Assembly (NCBI RefSeq): GCF_001625305.1
Contig: NW_017803921.1
Coordinates: forward strand, 1,459,621 to 1,523,620
Reading direction: 5' to 3'
Source: Branchiostoma belcheri
Lineage: Eukaryota > Chordata > Leptocardii > Amphioxiformes > Branchiostomatidae
Length of the DNA stretch: 64,000 nt
The translations under genes and the position numbers were made by a program. The number at the start of each line of letters is the position of its first letter. Position 1 is the stretch's first letter. Of the stretch, positions 24,611 through 39,600 are shown one piece after another. Under the pieces are notes generated by a model. The model ran no database searches and was not told the DNA's origin. It saw only the letters and a program-made list of their open reading frames with translations.

Positions 24611-27600
24611 CTGCAGGAACAGGGATTAGAGATACGATTAGTTTAACAGCACGTCTGGGATGACAAAAAATTTGTAGTTCTTGAATGTCTCGGCTTTTGG
24701 TTTAATGGCTTTTAAGCAAATACAATGGGAGCTGCTTCCAATGAGATGATTTGTGGATTTTCCTAAATCGTTCTACTACAGGCTCAGTTGGAATTTAAAG
24801 GGTCGTGAGGAGAAACGAAATATGAAATCAAATTATGTATAGTGATGTCCTGCAACGTTTGAACCGAGGAGGATAAAAGTGAAATGTATTTGGTGTGCTT
24901 AGTTAAAACGCAAGTCATAGCGAAGGTCCGAACTAAAGAATTTCACTTAATACATCACTGAATGTGATATAAAGAAACTGCATGTAGGCTATAAAACAGA
25001 CAAACAAAATAGATTATGATGACACAACTACAGAAACTCTGCTCCTGTACCCACCTCCACTACGACCAGCTCGGGTGTTGATCTCCGTGAGTAGGCGTGG
25101 ATGATCCACGCTATCGCCACGACAACAATCACCACGGCAACCAGTATCCCAATGATCACCTCGGTCTCCAGCGCCTGCGCAGACCGGAATCTGCGCACGA
25201 CCTGGCTCGGCTCGCCTGCGTCCGCCATCTTGACGCTCGATTTACTGTCCTTGATCTTTTCGATATTTTGCACGCGGCTGGATTTGGGGTTAACCACTTG
25301 TAGAGGCCCGTCTAAGTTATCTCTTGTCCCTGCGCTTAAGTCATCTCTTGTGCCTGCTTCCAGGCCTCCCCTAAGTCCTGCTTCTTCTACCTCGTCCCTC
25401 CCAGTGTAAGACACGTCTAAGGCTTTAGGTGGGCGTGGTGGTGGGGGTTCCTTTGGCTTTGACGAGGTTGTTAACGTTTCTGGTGGCAGCGTTTCCTCTT
25501 CGCACTTCTTGGTCACTGCCTGCGACGAAAATGTGAAATACGATTGCATCATACCATGATAAATAAGGACTGCGTAAACATTAAATTTGAAATGCATATT
25601 TCAAGATGTGCAAATTTTAAGGAAATTGTGAGTTAACCTATCCAAATGTTACAAGTCGGCAATACGGAAAAGATGTAGAGAGGCAAAAGTCTTCGGTACC
25701 TCCTGGTCACATCCAGCATCCACCCATTGTTGTCTCTTGCGGTCATATCCATCCGAGCACCTGTGAAAGGTGAGAAACGGTTAGCACTAGTTCCTAAATC
25801 TGCCATCTCTCTCTCTGTCTCGTCCAACATGTTGGGGCTACAAATAAATAAGGTGCCTAAACAGCCGTATCGTGGATAAAACGTAGTTATTAGTTTCTAC
25901 TCATTACTTCGTCACTGGTTTGAATGACGACTTAGCGTGTCCAGTGGTTTAATAGCGACCCTGCCTCTGGACCAAGGTGTTGGGAGTTCGAATCCTGGCT
26001 GTTGTCGCTCACGTGACATGTACGCTACTGGAAAGGGTTGCAGTTCTCAGGGCGCTACGTTAAGCTGTGTTCCACTGTTCATTGTGCTTGTCGAAATTCG
26101 AAAAGAGAGTATTTTTCTGGTACAATGAATCTGTAAATACTGTACATAGCGTATGTCTTCTCTGCCATCTGGATCGTGATCACTTTCTTTTCAGCAGGAG
26201 CAAGGGATACACTGAAGAAGTTCTGTAGGTACGCAATATTTGTAAGACGCTAACCTAAAGAGAGGTGGAGCAATCTCAAGCCCTTTATATATTTCATCAA
26301 CGCCCATTTGTTGATAAGAAGGCTATTATACATCTGAAATTACTAGTAAAACATCGAGCACAAGTCCAGCCCGTTCATGCCATGAAGAGGGTAGATGGAC
26401 ATAAACCAGTTTGACTCTGCATGAGCGGCATCAATGGAAATACGTTCAACTTCCTGATAAGCCCTATATTAGGCTGCTGACCTTTTAAAGTGGTTTTCTC
26501 TACAAGTCATAGGACTTGAACGGAAACCACAGAGGCGATACATCATAAGAGGGAAAGTAAAAGGTTGCTTAATGCTTGACCCATGTCTTTGAAAAGATGT
26601 GCATCCTGACGATAAGGGCTACAGGGCATTTTAATAGTGTTTCAAGCATGTCTACCGGACTTGAGTGCGATCTGGCGGTATTGCAGACAAAGCTGGCATA
26701 TCGCCGGTAGAATGTAGAGGAATACTGCGCACGATTTGTAGCCCATATCCTCCTGAAAGGTTTCCTGGCCGCGGGTTAGTCTGTCGGCTCTTGAGAGCGT
26801 CTGAAGAAAGTGGATACGGCCATTAAGGCACTTTAATGTGATCGTAGGTGCGCAAACAGAGTTGGCGGTTTCTTCAGAAACGCGTAAAGTGTTTGAACTT
26901 TTCCCGGTTTTAGTGTCCAGGAGGAATGTTTTTTGTGTGGGCTGTAGGCAGACATGGGTCAGAAAGGGTAACTCCCGGTGGTGTAATACCCGAGATTATG
27001 CGGCAAAGACGGCCTGAAGCGATACAAGTAAGGCCAGACCTTTTCACATGTACCTGGTAAGTCATGAAAAGAGAGCACCAAGTCGGCGTCATGTTATTCT
27101 CTGGCCGATCATCAAACTCTGGCCTTTGATCTAAATGAAAACACTCTCTGAATAATTTAGTGCAAGTAGCAATCCTGCTCTACGTTCAAAATACACTTAA
27201 CAATAACCTGTGCTATTATCGTAAAATGTTGCTAGAACTCAGCTTGCAGTGGTATCAGATAATAACTGGCGTTATAAGTGTCAAGGATGTTAGATTATGA
27301 ATATTTCACTTTCTCATAACCCCTTTATCATGCTGTCTAGATTGTAATACATGTGTATCAGTTATTTTACATTTCTCAGCATGTTATTGATTATTGAATG
27401 ACTCACATTTTGACGGCGGCGCACCAGCCGCACTGGAAGCCTATTCTCCCGCTCAGACAGCTCCAGCAGTCCGTGAACAGGCTACAGGCTGCAACAACAC
27501 ATCCGGCATTTTATATCTCCGCAAAATAGTTCAAGTTTTTTTGTGTGGATATCTTATTCACACGGTAACTTTTACTTACTATATAGTCAACAGCAATGGT

Positions 27601-30600
27601 TTTGAAAACAAAAAAGCAATAACTATCACATTTTGCTCATCTCATTACCTAGATACCTAATCTTTATCGAGGAATATTATTGTAAATTTCTTTGCCTCTC
27701 TATGCATTTCCCCACTGGCACCCGGCCAGCAGACTCTGCTGACAATCACGGGATACCGTATAAAGATAACCGAAATGGATCATAAATTGGGAACAGAAAC
27801 CGCTAATTTGGTTTCAAACGTGTCTAACAAAACACATACAGTTCAGTTGTTTTCACAAAGCAACACTTCAAAAGAAACACGGAGCCATAATCAATATTTC
27901 ATGCCACATACACAACGTTGGGTGGTTTCAAACCTCTCAGAGTTTATTGCATTTCAAACAGCTCTCTTTGCGAGTTTCAACGTCAGAGGTACTTACTTGG
28001 GAGTGGAGATAAGAGGAAGGCCGAGCGACTTTTGACCTTCTGTAGCTGGAGGTCCAGGGTGTGATACTCGTATACTGTCTTTCTGTGTACATCTGGGGGC
28101 ACGAGAATGTACAACCGGTCTTAGAGTCAAGGTCGGTTATAAATCTTAGAAGGGAAACGCTTACAATGTAAAGGGTCATCTTAGGATAGGTATGATAATA
28201 GTGCCTTGTGTATAACTAGACATAGGTCGAAGATGGCATCGTCTCTCTCTATGACAGCTTTTGTTAGCTTAACATTCATGAACAATCATGAATACTTTGG
28301 GTTAAAAATATATTAACCACCAACACAGACAGATTTTAGGGCTTTCACGTTCTACGCCATCGTTACAGATAATGATGTGAAAAGCCACATAGGTTTGACT
28401 ATCCATTAATGGAGGATAGTGAGTAACAGATGAAGTGTAAGTTGTAAGATTCCGTACTTGCGATGGGAAGAAGCAGGATGTCGACTGTGTAGGCATCAGA
28501 TATCCCCATCCGTACCGGGTAGGACGAGTCGTCTATGCGGGACGTAGGGATGGGAACCTGGGACAGGAATATAGATGCAACATTAAAGCAACAACAACCA
28601 AAGATGCGTTTTTAATCCAAGAAAAAAGAACCTGTCCTTTCATATGAATAAACTCAATGAAATTCTTAGATTTTTTAAAATTCATTTATTGGTTTGACAA
28701 TCATAGTCTGGGCTACCAGACTAGCTAGCAAAACTGTTGTTAATGGCTTAACTTATGATTATGATTCATTTTAGGTATATACTCAGGAAAGTTAAGTTCC
28801 AGAAAAGTTTAATTCTTGCGTATTTTGTTCTACAGCTTTGCTTTAACTTTGTTTGCTCATTATTAGCGGTGTCTGCGATCGCTGATTGCTTTGTATTGTA
28901 AAAGTTATATTCGTTACTTCACTTTTAAAATAAAATAGATAGCAGACGAAAGTGAAGGTGACATCTAGTTCCCCAAGCGTGCAGTTGCACATGCCAGAGC
29001 ATCATACGCGATGCCGAAATGCATATGAAAACAAATCCCTAATGTCTTTGATAATTCAAAAGCACTTTGGAATTGATCCAACTCCTGATGAAGCTTGACA
29101 CTTACTGTACCCAATCAAGATACCACCGTAAATTGTGCTGCGCCCAAGGCATTTTATTATAGCATGCTTGTGATGCAATTATGTTCTATTGAGGTTGCAA
29201 GGGGTTAGTTCAAGGTTTTTCTTCACTTCGGGCAAACTATTGTTTCCTTTCACGTACGCCGGTCGATGTGAAGTTTTCCGAATTGTGTTGCAGTTCATGG
29301 ATTCACATGAGCTTTATCCTTACATCAACTAATGTGAGCAATAGAGAAAAACAATGGTTTGTATCTTCAAACCTCTTTATAGACAAAGATGATTCGTCCA
29401 TCGCTGCACAAGGTCACTTGAAAAGTGAAGGATCCAGCTGCAAGAAAAGGGACGCATTTTCTGTCACTCAAGCTTGATATATGATAAAACACTACAAATG
29501 CCAATGGTTGCTGTGTCATTTCCGGAAAACAGATCTTCGAGTGAAACTATGACATATGCTATGCCAAAAAGGAGTTACTCAAGCAACTGGATATAATTTT
29601 TTAAACGGTCAGACGTCTCAGCTAGCATCCATATCCATTGCTTGAGTAACTCCTTTTTGGCGTATCTTATTACCTGGATGACTAACCTTCATCGACGTAT
29701 GGCATATGCTAAGCACTATAGAGTGGATATGGCTTTTTGCACTGGTGCGCATCGTAAGCAACAATAATTGACCTATAATCATGACCTACATGTGCTAGTA
29801 TGTGTCCCAATGTGGGTTACCTACTCACCATCTACATTGTCCTCCAGCCGAACTCTGAACCACTCTACCGTTAATGTGGACCCTGAAATATAAACAGAAC
29901 ATTTTCCGTGAACAGATACACCAGGTTGGTGAACCATAAACAACGGGCTAGGTTTAAGTTTTAGCATTCAAACCTTACCCAGACCGCCAACCAACTGGCT
30001 GAAGTTCGGGAGCAGTCTGACCAGATTCCAGCCACGCCTACCTTTCCATAGGAATATAATCGAAATTGAGTCAAATTTGACAGTACGTCTTCGGGAGGCC
30101 ATATTCGGCTGTGTGTTACAGGCGTAACAGGGGGTTAGGTTACCCTTCACATACCGTTCTCGAGGTCTATAGAGATTGTTTTAGTCTATATAAAGGGGAA
30201 TACAACAATGTAGCAAATGATCTATAGAATTGCCCTCTTCTTAAGATTTATTCACCAGATTGTAACAACACACAACTAAAGGACTGAAATTGTGCCATTC
30301 TATCTGGTGTCAAGCAGGGAGGATGAGCAGGACTGACTTATATATATATACTTACTTACTTACTTAGTTCCTCCCGTGCGAAGCACATTGGACAGCAATT
30401 TTCTTCCACTTTGTTTGATCTTTGACCAGATTTTCAGCATCCGCCAATAGCAGCCCGTTATTTTCCAGGTCTTTTTGGATAGTGAGTAGGCCTATCTGAC
30501 CTTCATTCCATTTCGCTGAACCCAATGCCTTCAGAATGCCGAAACAATATAATATGATCTAACTTCAGCCAGCATAAAGCGAACATCACAAAGATGGATA

Positions 30601-33600
30601 ACTTTATTGAATGCTACTTTCGGCGGGGCTAGGGGCTTTGATGGCCTAATATTTCCAGGCGCCAGGCCAATTTCAAGTCAGGGTCCCAAAATGAACTGCC
30701 ATTTTACCAGATTTCACGTAGACTATTGTCAGGGTTTCTTATTCCTGTGATGCATTCTAATAATGACCGACTGCACCTCGGGCCATGCCCAAGTCTTGCG
30801 ACTGATGGCTGGCTTATCCCGATCGCCGAGCCCTTAAGCCCGGGGTGATCCAGGCAACGTGCAATTTATATGAGGAGTCACGTCCTGAACCTTCCATCCG
30901 TCCTGCGCTACATGGTTATTTTTCTGGATATGGTCAAAGGATAGAGACTATCACCACATACACACCCAAATAGCTGACCATATGTGGTACACGCCTGGTC
31001 CTTTATCTGGCCTATTCTGAGTTTCATTGTCAGGAATGGTATTGTATTGTACTCGGGGAGTCGTTCAAGCTTTCTGCATTATAAACCGGCACACCCATAT
31101 GATGTAGTCTTTGAATTCTTGGGATAAGGCATTGGGGTGAGCAAAGAGAAAGAAAGCCAGATCTTCTCGTTCACCCTCACATCTTAATACATGCTAAAAC
31201 GGCTCATTTTTAGTCCTTCGATTGTCTTTTCTACTCGTAATTGTTACAACTCGGTTAATAGGAAGCAATGATCCTTTTAAGTCTTCTTGATTTCTTTATC
31301 TAAGTTGGGAAGTTGGATGCTGTGTGAGACGTCGTATAGCTTTCTGCATGATAAATCGGCACATTCCTGGTCCTTCCAACACAGACGACGTTTGTTATTC
31401 ACGCCGCATCAACCCCTCCCTCCATTTAATGTGTCAACCTCCCCGGCATCCCCACGGGGCCGTTTAGAGAAGCACTTTCCCGGCGCCAATGAGATGGAAA
31501 ATGGACAAATCGACAGGATAACGGTTCTATCCACCTCTTGGCCCCCACGGTGACCCATAACTGTCTCAGGTGATTTAAGGAAGGAGACACAGTCTCCGAG
31601 ACATCGTCCCCATTCTGCCAGCAGGTAAGGTCTGAGAGATAACAATTACATCGCTAAAGCTGTGAGGGGATCGGGGTGAAGGATTTAATGCCGCCTTCAT
31701 GTGTTCTTGATGTGATGTACGGTGGGTGAGGGGGCATTAGCGCCGTCATGTATCACTCCTAATTACAACTCTGCCACGGAGAGTCCCACAGGTGATCGCG
31801 ATAGATGGTCAAACCACTACTTCAATCAAGTGCTGGATTTCTTCTCGTAAGTCACTAAGTATCTGGAGTTGTGTACGAAATATTCAAGAAGTTTGGTGTA
31901 CAGCCAAGTTCTAATAAAAAGTCCTTATACTTCAGAAAAAATATATGCAGAAGAAACAGGAATCATGATAAAATCCATTTCGTTTATGAAATGTAATTAC
32001 AGTCATTATTGATCAAACACGATCATGTTTCATCCCCGGGCATGCCTGCGGACTACGGTAATTTTTTTTTATCAAAAGATTTATCCGTTCCTAAATTGCC
32101 CATTGATCGGGTTGGCCTTGCTGCAGTAATTGATTTCTATCGACATGCTGTAATAGAATCCGTCCTATGAGAATGATGCTGCCCAATTTGACTGACAAAA
32201 AGGGTTAATATATGAACTTTGTTTTAAATCCCCAAGCCCAATCACTCGCTGGGACGTAGATTTTAGTTTTATCAGACTCAAGTATAAATTGATCACTACG
32301 CTAATTTCTAAACTAGAGCCTTACCGTTGTCTCTATACCGTACTGCAGACATGGGATCTAACGTGGCGTCAAAGTTGGCCATGAGCGGTGCGATGTACTG
32401 GGTGGAGGCCATAGACTCCATCAGGAGAGACCCAATGGAGAGAAACCCTGTAGGGCACAAACAGTAGAGAGTTTGCATACCTGTAACAAAGCTTGGCCGC
32501 TATCAGCATCAATTGATTTGCGTTAGAAGCTTTTCGACCTTTTGGCAGGTTGCTCAAACACGGGCATGGTGTTTTATCTGCACCTTTCATCTCAAAGTCC
32601 TAATCTACAGGATTTCTGCTTGGACAGGTTTCCAATTTCACGTTATTTGACTATCAACGTGGCATCTTGAAGTCCTCGATAAAAAGGTGATGTACTATGA
32701 CCACGGGTATGGCGTCATCACCAAATAGTAGATCGTAATCTTGACGTTTAGAACCTCGGCGAAAGTTCGCATCGGAGACCTTTACCTTCCATCGCGATGG
32801 ACACGTTTCTGATGGGATGGCCATAGAAGGGGAAGTCAAACGACGTTCTGATGCTCTGTAAAAGACAAGAGCGAACTTACAGAAAGATTTATCATAAAAC
32901 GAGATGGCATTCCTGCCCTTGTTACACGCGATTCCAAAATGCAAGGCAGAATACACTTACATTGTCATATTTTCAAAAAAAGCTAGTAAATACAATCATA
33001 GCAATTATGGTTTATCTTGAAAGGGCTAGGTAATTGAAATTAAACATACCAAAAATCTTATCTATGGTATTCATATTGCTTATTTTCAGTATTCTACATT
33101 TAAGATAATCATTATTTTAAAAAATACGTGTACTGTTATCGATACATCACAGAGCTGCTATTCTCATCACGTATTCTACAAGTCACCTCTGAAAAGTGGT
33201 TTCTTACTTTATCCTGCACTTCAGTTTCCGGAAGCCCCGTGGCAACGGTTACCCAGCGTTCCCCGGGGTCGAGTTCTACCCAGAATCCTCCTCCGGGAGG
33301 GTACGATGGGATGTAGATGGGCTGGTAATATTCACGGCGGCTCTAGAGTCAAACAAAGAATGGAAAAGGTGACAAAAACTTATCAGATTTCAATTTGTTT
33401 GCAAAGCATAATTTGTGAAGTTTAACTCGTCTGTGACGAGGAGCTTTGTTCAAGGCTTAGAAATAATTGAGTTTCTCGACTCCGGTTGAACTTGGCCTGC
33501 AATAATTTAAGTATGAAAGAAACTGCCAGGTGTTATTACCCTCGTATCATGCTTCCCAATTAAAATCATGACTTTTTCACTCCGGCACGTCAATTTCATG

Positions 33601-36600
33601 TCTCCCGTCGTACCAGCTGCGTGTTGGGGTCGAGAAGAAATGATTGGGTGTGCGATCTTCCCCATGTATCATCCGGGATCTCTTTCATCCTTCCCGTCAT
33701 CCTTTGGGACGTTTCGGAAATTACATCCTGACAGACGACACTCGTGTGCCCCGGGCTCCACGTCTCGCACGTACTTTATTGCCCCGGAGGAAACCCCCAT
33801 GTAATATGCATGTTTACGGCGCATCTATACCACTGGGAATTGGAATTAGAACCTCGTCGTATTAATCCTAACGCTTGGCATCGGTCCAAGGTACAAGGTG
33901 AACACCAGGCATACATTACGTTTCTCACATGTGTAACATTTTAGGTCTTGGAAGGCGAAGATTACTTATGGGGAATTCCCAGCTTGTGTGTTTTACGATA
34001 TTAAAGTTTGCAGCTGTGAGAAGTGTACCATAGGTTAATACAAATAAAGGACGTCCCGTCAAAGTAATAGTCGGCGCCGGCCTAGATTTGATTATATCTG
34101 GCCATATATTTTAACAGGAATATGGCGATCTTTAATCTTTGCGGCCCAATGTATTCCGATGTCCTTCAAGTGACCTGGATGTTCTGATCACACGAGGGTT
34201 ACCTTTAATTCGTCCTTTGGCAAAGTAAACCACGTGGTAACAAGATACTGACTGATAAATTAGTTACTGCTGCGGACTCGAAAGAAATAGTATGTGCGTG
34301 TTTGTGTGTGTATGTATATGTATAGATATATATGTGTGTGTGTGTGTGTGTATATGTGTGTGCGTGCGTGCGTGCGTGTGTGTATGTGTATTTTAGCCGT
34401 TAGTTTGACCACCCCAGTCCATGCATCAATGTTAATATCTCTTGTCAGTAAAGGTCAAAGCGGAACTGGGATGTCATGCAACACTTCAGTCATGCTTCTC
34501 CACTCTTATTACTTCTTCCGTTTCATCGTGTCGGGTTGGCAGATTCGGGTCAAGGCTAGAAAGACAAATATCAGATGTCAGTTGAACGAATATATGTGAA
34601 CTATGGTGATGTATCCATTGCCATCAGCCGACTCATTTCGATGTTTCTGATTGAGGTTTCTGTGAATAATATAAACTAACATCAGTATGTATTTGGGCCA
34701 TAGAGCGTATAGTAATCCAGTAAAGGATGGCTTAGTCATGTTCGAAAAGCCAGGAGGGCACAGAAAACCCATTTCATTCAATCATCCGCCTGCACCTTAT
34801 GTAACGTTAGACTGATTCACTGACCTGAATGATGCGCCATATATGTACTCAATGTATCTCTGCTATCTATAAAAATTATGTAGAAGATGTGTATTTCACG
34901 GTATACGGTCCTTGTAACTTGAAACCAATGCCATATATGACATTAGATATTTTGCCTATATCTTAAGTTTCCGAAAATTATCATATCAGCTGGTCTGAAA
35001 AAGTAGCAAAATTGCCGTATAGTCTTATTCAAATTCATAAGAGCAACGGCTCTCACATGCGCGTTTGGACAGAGGACGTCAAGACCCTATGCTCTTTTGC
35101 GTCAACCAAGTCAAGGTCACGCATTGGGGTCAATATCATATCGCTTTGGCAATGGCCGCCTCTTGATCGGGAATCCATAGATGTGATTAGCTTCAATCAA
35201 GGATATTGCAGGGCATGGAAGCCGTGTTGTAGGAAAGTATGATATCGGAAGGGCTATATCAATAGTTTTTTCTTCAATTTTTGATATAACATATTCATTT
35301 GGTTGTCGATGTGCTCACCTAGTGAGGGGACGTGAGGACAAGCTAGCCTGCATATTCCAGTAGAGCCTGTCTCTGAAAGAGGTCGTGGGCTCGAATCCCA
35401 CACGGCTGTTGTCGGTCCCAATTGCACGCTGCTGGAAAGGGCCGCAGTCTTGAGTCATTTGATCTTGTCTAAAAGTTCTAGCCTAAAGGGTAATTTCCCC
35501 GGTACACCAATGAACCTGCAAATAACGGTACACACAGCGTCTGTCTGCTATGCCATGGTCAGCCTAAGAGTAGTTCAACTGTTCATCGAGTTCATTTGAG
35601 GTAAATAACCTTCAGCTACCTCTAGCTCTGTCGACGCTGCCTCATCTTTACCTATCTCCTCCAGTTTATTCCATGGCACTTTATTGGGCCTTTATCCGCT
35701 ATTTTTAGCTACTGAAATCCCTACGTATCTCTTATTGTATAGTCACAAGCAACATTGCTTCAAGAATCAATATCGGTGTAATGTGGTCCACGGGAAGTTA
35801 AATCTCCTAACATTCTTCAGTTGGTCTATACATGTAGTAGCCACACAGTCATAAGGCAGAGCTTTTGATTCTAGTGTGGGTTGTGCGAAAGTACCATATG
35901 ATACAGCAATACGGCTTCAGACAAGCCTGAGGCCGCCTGGAGATCAGCCCCTCTGTAAAATTGCCTTCCTTCCATTTCCGTACGTCGGGATCGATACAAA
36001 TTTCATTACATATTTGCAGAGTGATCGTACTGGAACTGACCAGAGGGGATAAAAGGGGAGTGGGCCGGGATCGAAAAGGCTCCGATTGGTTTGATTTCAA
36101 TTTTCTCTCTATAAACATCTTGGCCAACCAACCCTTTTCATATAACAATAATTTGGAGCCCCTCTCTTTTTATGTACTGTTGTAATCTTGGCTTGATTTC
36201 TGTACTTCTGAACCTTTCGGGTGCACGTTTTAACCTTCATTTTATACATTTTCAAATGTATAAATGTGTACATTGAGACTATGAAGTTCAAGTTAAAATG
36301 AAAATAAAAGAACGTTCGCTTTACTCTGTGGACAATATAGTAGCAAACGCCAAAAGAATTTTGTCTTTAACGCTTAATGTTAATTTGTCTTCAATCTTAA
36401 ACCTTTGATGTTTTTGACCAATGGAGTTCCTCAAATAAACATTCCATCTGTTTTTTCCCGTGAGTGTTTCCCAATGTGAGAACACTGATGCCTTCCCTTC
36501 ACCCGGGGGCCTCCGCTATAGATCGGCTGAATCGTTCTGACATCCTTGACTGCGCGTTAGGTCCAGCGATTCCTCCATGGTGACTTATTCAGACAGGTCG

Positions 36601-39600
36601 TACCCCTGAATTGGCTGATACAATATTTAGAACGATCAGACTTCAACACGGCACGGCCGTTGTGTAATAGTCCTCTCGGAGAGGTAGATTCAATATTTAT
36701 ACCGGTACCACTCACGAAGGCACTTATAGAGCGAGAAGGGCTTTGTAATGGACTTCTCTGTTTTATGAAGGGATAGGTGAAGTGCTGATGCAATTTGACG
36801 TCTGCCCAAAAGGGATGAAGGCAACCCGCACAATATTGGCGTCCGTCTAATAGGCACGGAGATGCAAGTTTAAAGTTTTCCTTCAAATGGAATAACTTTT
36901 TGCATTATTTGTTGTATCAGCTTCTAAAGTTTTTACTGGTTAAGCACCATAAGTATGCACATCATATTCAATACTGTGTCAGGCAGAGATATATTACAGT
37001 AGTCTGCTTCATAGATCAACTTGAATAGATTAGACATGTTCAAGTAGTTGCTTAGCAGCATTTAAAGCTAATGCATATACTTAACGCGGTGCTTAACGTA
37101 CATGCGGCTGAAGGAGAATGCCAGCTTTTAAGTGGTAAAAACCCATATTACAGGAATACGGTGCTTAGATGTTCTATGGTGCTTATTATCATACATTAGC
37201 ATTATCTGCATTACAGTCATTACCGTAGCTATTACTGTAATCGCCAGGGTTGTTCAACCTACATAACTAAACGTTGTCAGTTTTGATTGATATAATAACT
37301 GAAGGGGAAAACATGGTGAGTATACAGATAAAATTGTACCGTGTGGTTTGGTAACTAACGACCTTCTGTTGTATAACTGTATGAAATACTGCCTATCGAT
37401 TTTCGCATCCGTCAGTCGTTGTAGGCGTGGTTCAAAGGTACTAAGCATCATACTTAGGGCATATTGAAAAATAGGCGTATTACACACATTATAGGTCCAA
37501 ACCTAATTTTCCAAGACAGATGATCAAATAAACGTTACGATAAGATGTACGACAGTACATGGAGTCTGTGCCGCTATTTTTCAAGTTTCACTGCAAACTT
37601 TCTCAACTATAAGCGTCCATATGTCATTGACTGGGTTCTTTTTTTTTGAGATACCAAGAAAATATTACAGACTCGGAAATGAATTCACACGCATAGAGAG
37701 ATGAATAAAAAAACAGAGGCATACATAGAGGAACGCACATGGCTCAGAAAGAAAATGATAGAAGTACAATTGTAGTGATATTTTTATATCCGTTATTTTT
37801 AGTACGTACCTCCACGTTACTGTCGTTCTCTTGGGGAGGGAGGCTGTCTTCCGGGAATGTGGCGGCAGATCTCGCCTCCAGTCTCGGCACTCCACCTGAT
37901 TACAGACAAACACAATCATATGTATAGTCCCAGTGATGCAAACATACCACTGAAAAATACAATTTAACATTCAACATCTCTCTCTGTCCCTCCCTTTCTC
38001 TATTCATATATATAATGGATGAATATTGGCGTACTTTTGATGCAGTTAATTTGGGTAATACCAAAGTTTTAAAAGTCAAACGAACTTTCCAAAAGTATGA
38101 TAATCTATAACTGCTGAGATTGATATTTCTTTGAGGCGGCAGGTTGAAAGGCTTATCGTGGATCATTGTAGTTTAAACTTGAGCTTACTTCTAATATGAA
38201 TTATTTATCTAGCATACTTTATTCATTTTTTTTCTGATCGGAACATCAAAGAACAATGGATTAGCTTGTTCTTGCGCTACCTGTGCCAGATAGTGGCCAA
38301 ACGTACTACTGCTTTATTGGCATCGGTGACACAGAGCGCCGCTTTCAGTAACCTTGTCACAGAAGTTTCCTAATGCTGTTTGACGAAGATGAATTGCTCC
38401 GGTGCCCCGTCTGCTCACGTCGGCTTTGCCTGAACCCCTCACGCCTGGGAAATGGCAGGAGCTCGACGTGATGCATGGTGCCGACCTTTCCGTCTGGCTG
38501 TGATGTATGACCGCACTGACGTAAAGGTAACGGTACTCACAGGGAGACAAAAGCCGCACCGACGCAACTGGAAATGTCTTCACCCTGGTCTTAATAACAA
38601 CGCGCTCTCCAAGGAGCTGGAAACATTCCTCACGAAATGTGGGTCATTTCACAAAAGTGCACAAGCGCCCTTTGAGAAAATTTGTTAGTCTCACAAGAAA
38701 TGGCACCAAACTCGCGATATTTCTGGGGACCTGACTTTTCCGCACACCGTAGGGGCGACTTGTTACACAGCGGGTGGGCCGGCTGCTGCAGCTGATTCGC
38801 GTCCTGATTGGAGTAAGTCGAATCAGGTCTGACGTGTGACATATTCAATGAAAAGAGGGCATGCATTTTTTACTACAGCCTGCGTTTGATGGTAATTCGT
38901 AGGGACAGCTTGCAACTTGTCGGTATGCTCCCCGGTCACTCCCCCTCCTGGTTATAGACCTGAATACCAATTCATTAATGGCGGTAGGTGCTTAAATCAT
39001 TAATATGAATGACTGTTCTATGAAGAGTGAGGAACTTTTTCTTATCGTTTTGTTCGTCATTTTCTAATCATCGTTCGTCATTGAACATCATCATCAATAT
39101 TCTAACAATTTCTGACACACTGTTTAAATAATTTCTATAGGTTTAGCTATCATTATAGTACCTTTATGCATTTTTCATCGGTCGTTGCACCATCGGAATT
39201 TCTTAAAAGCGAAATGCATCGTTGATTTTTACCTGCTAAATATATTTCCCCCACACCTCGTCTTACTGTCTGGTGATAAAAATCCTTGCCAAGGAACAAA
39301 ATGCAAGATGCCCTCGTTAAACTTTAATGCAGACGAAACACATCTACATAAAGTAGTCAATCGCAGAGATACAAAGCAATCGAGACTTTACAATGATGTC
39401 GTGACCAGAAAAAATGCCATTAAAAGATCTAACGATTTTTATGGTTGACTTACTCGAGGACTTTGCCTTAAGCTTTAGACATGAAAGTTATCGATTGTTT
39501 AAAGTACGCGTTGAGAGAGGGATGGTCGTAATCTCATCAGCTTAACATGTGGCTGGTATTGTAGTGGGTTGGCATGGTTATATGTCGCTGCTTTTCTTAA

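Larger units (their letters stand above)
33343..37809 (-). other. Plxdc intron 2 (4.5 kb)
   Basis: Contains a TG/TATG microsatellite at 34.3 kb and a tRNA-headed SINE at 35.34-35.59 kb. The 33590-33840 stretch is GC-richer and includes an ATGTAATATGCAT segment resembling a POU/octamer site. Nothing else identifiable. Confidence 0.7.

Noticed and set aside
28071-28092. Alternative acceptors for Plxdc exon 9 (after gtacacag or aaagacag)
   Set aside because: They break the phase with exon 8 or lose the conserved N-V-x-R-K-T-V-Y-E-Y-H string.
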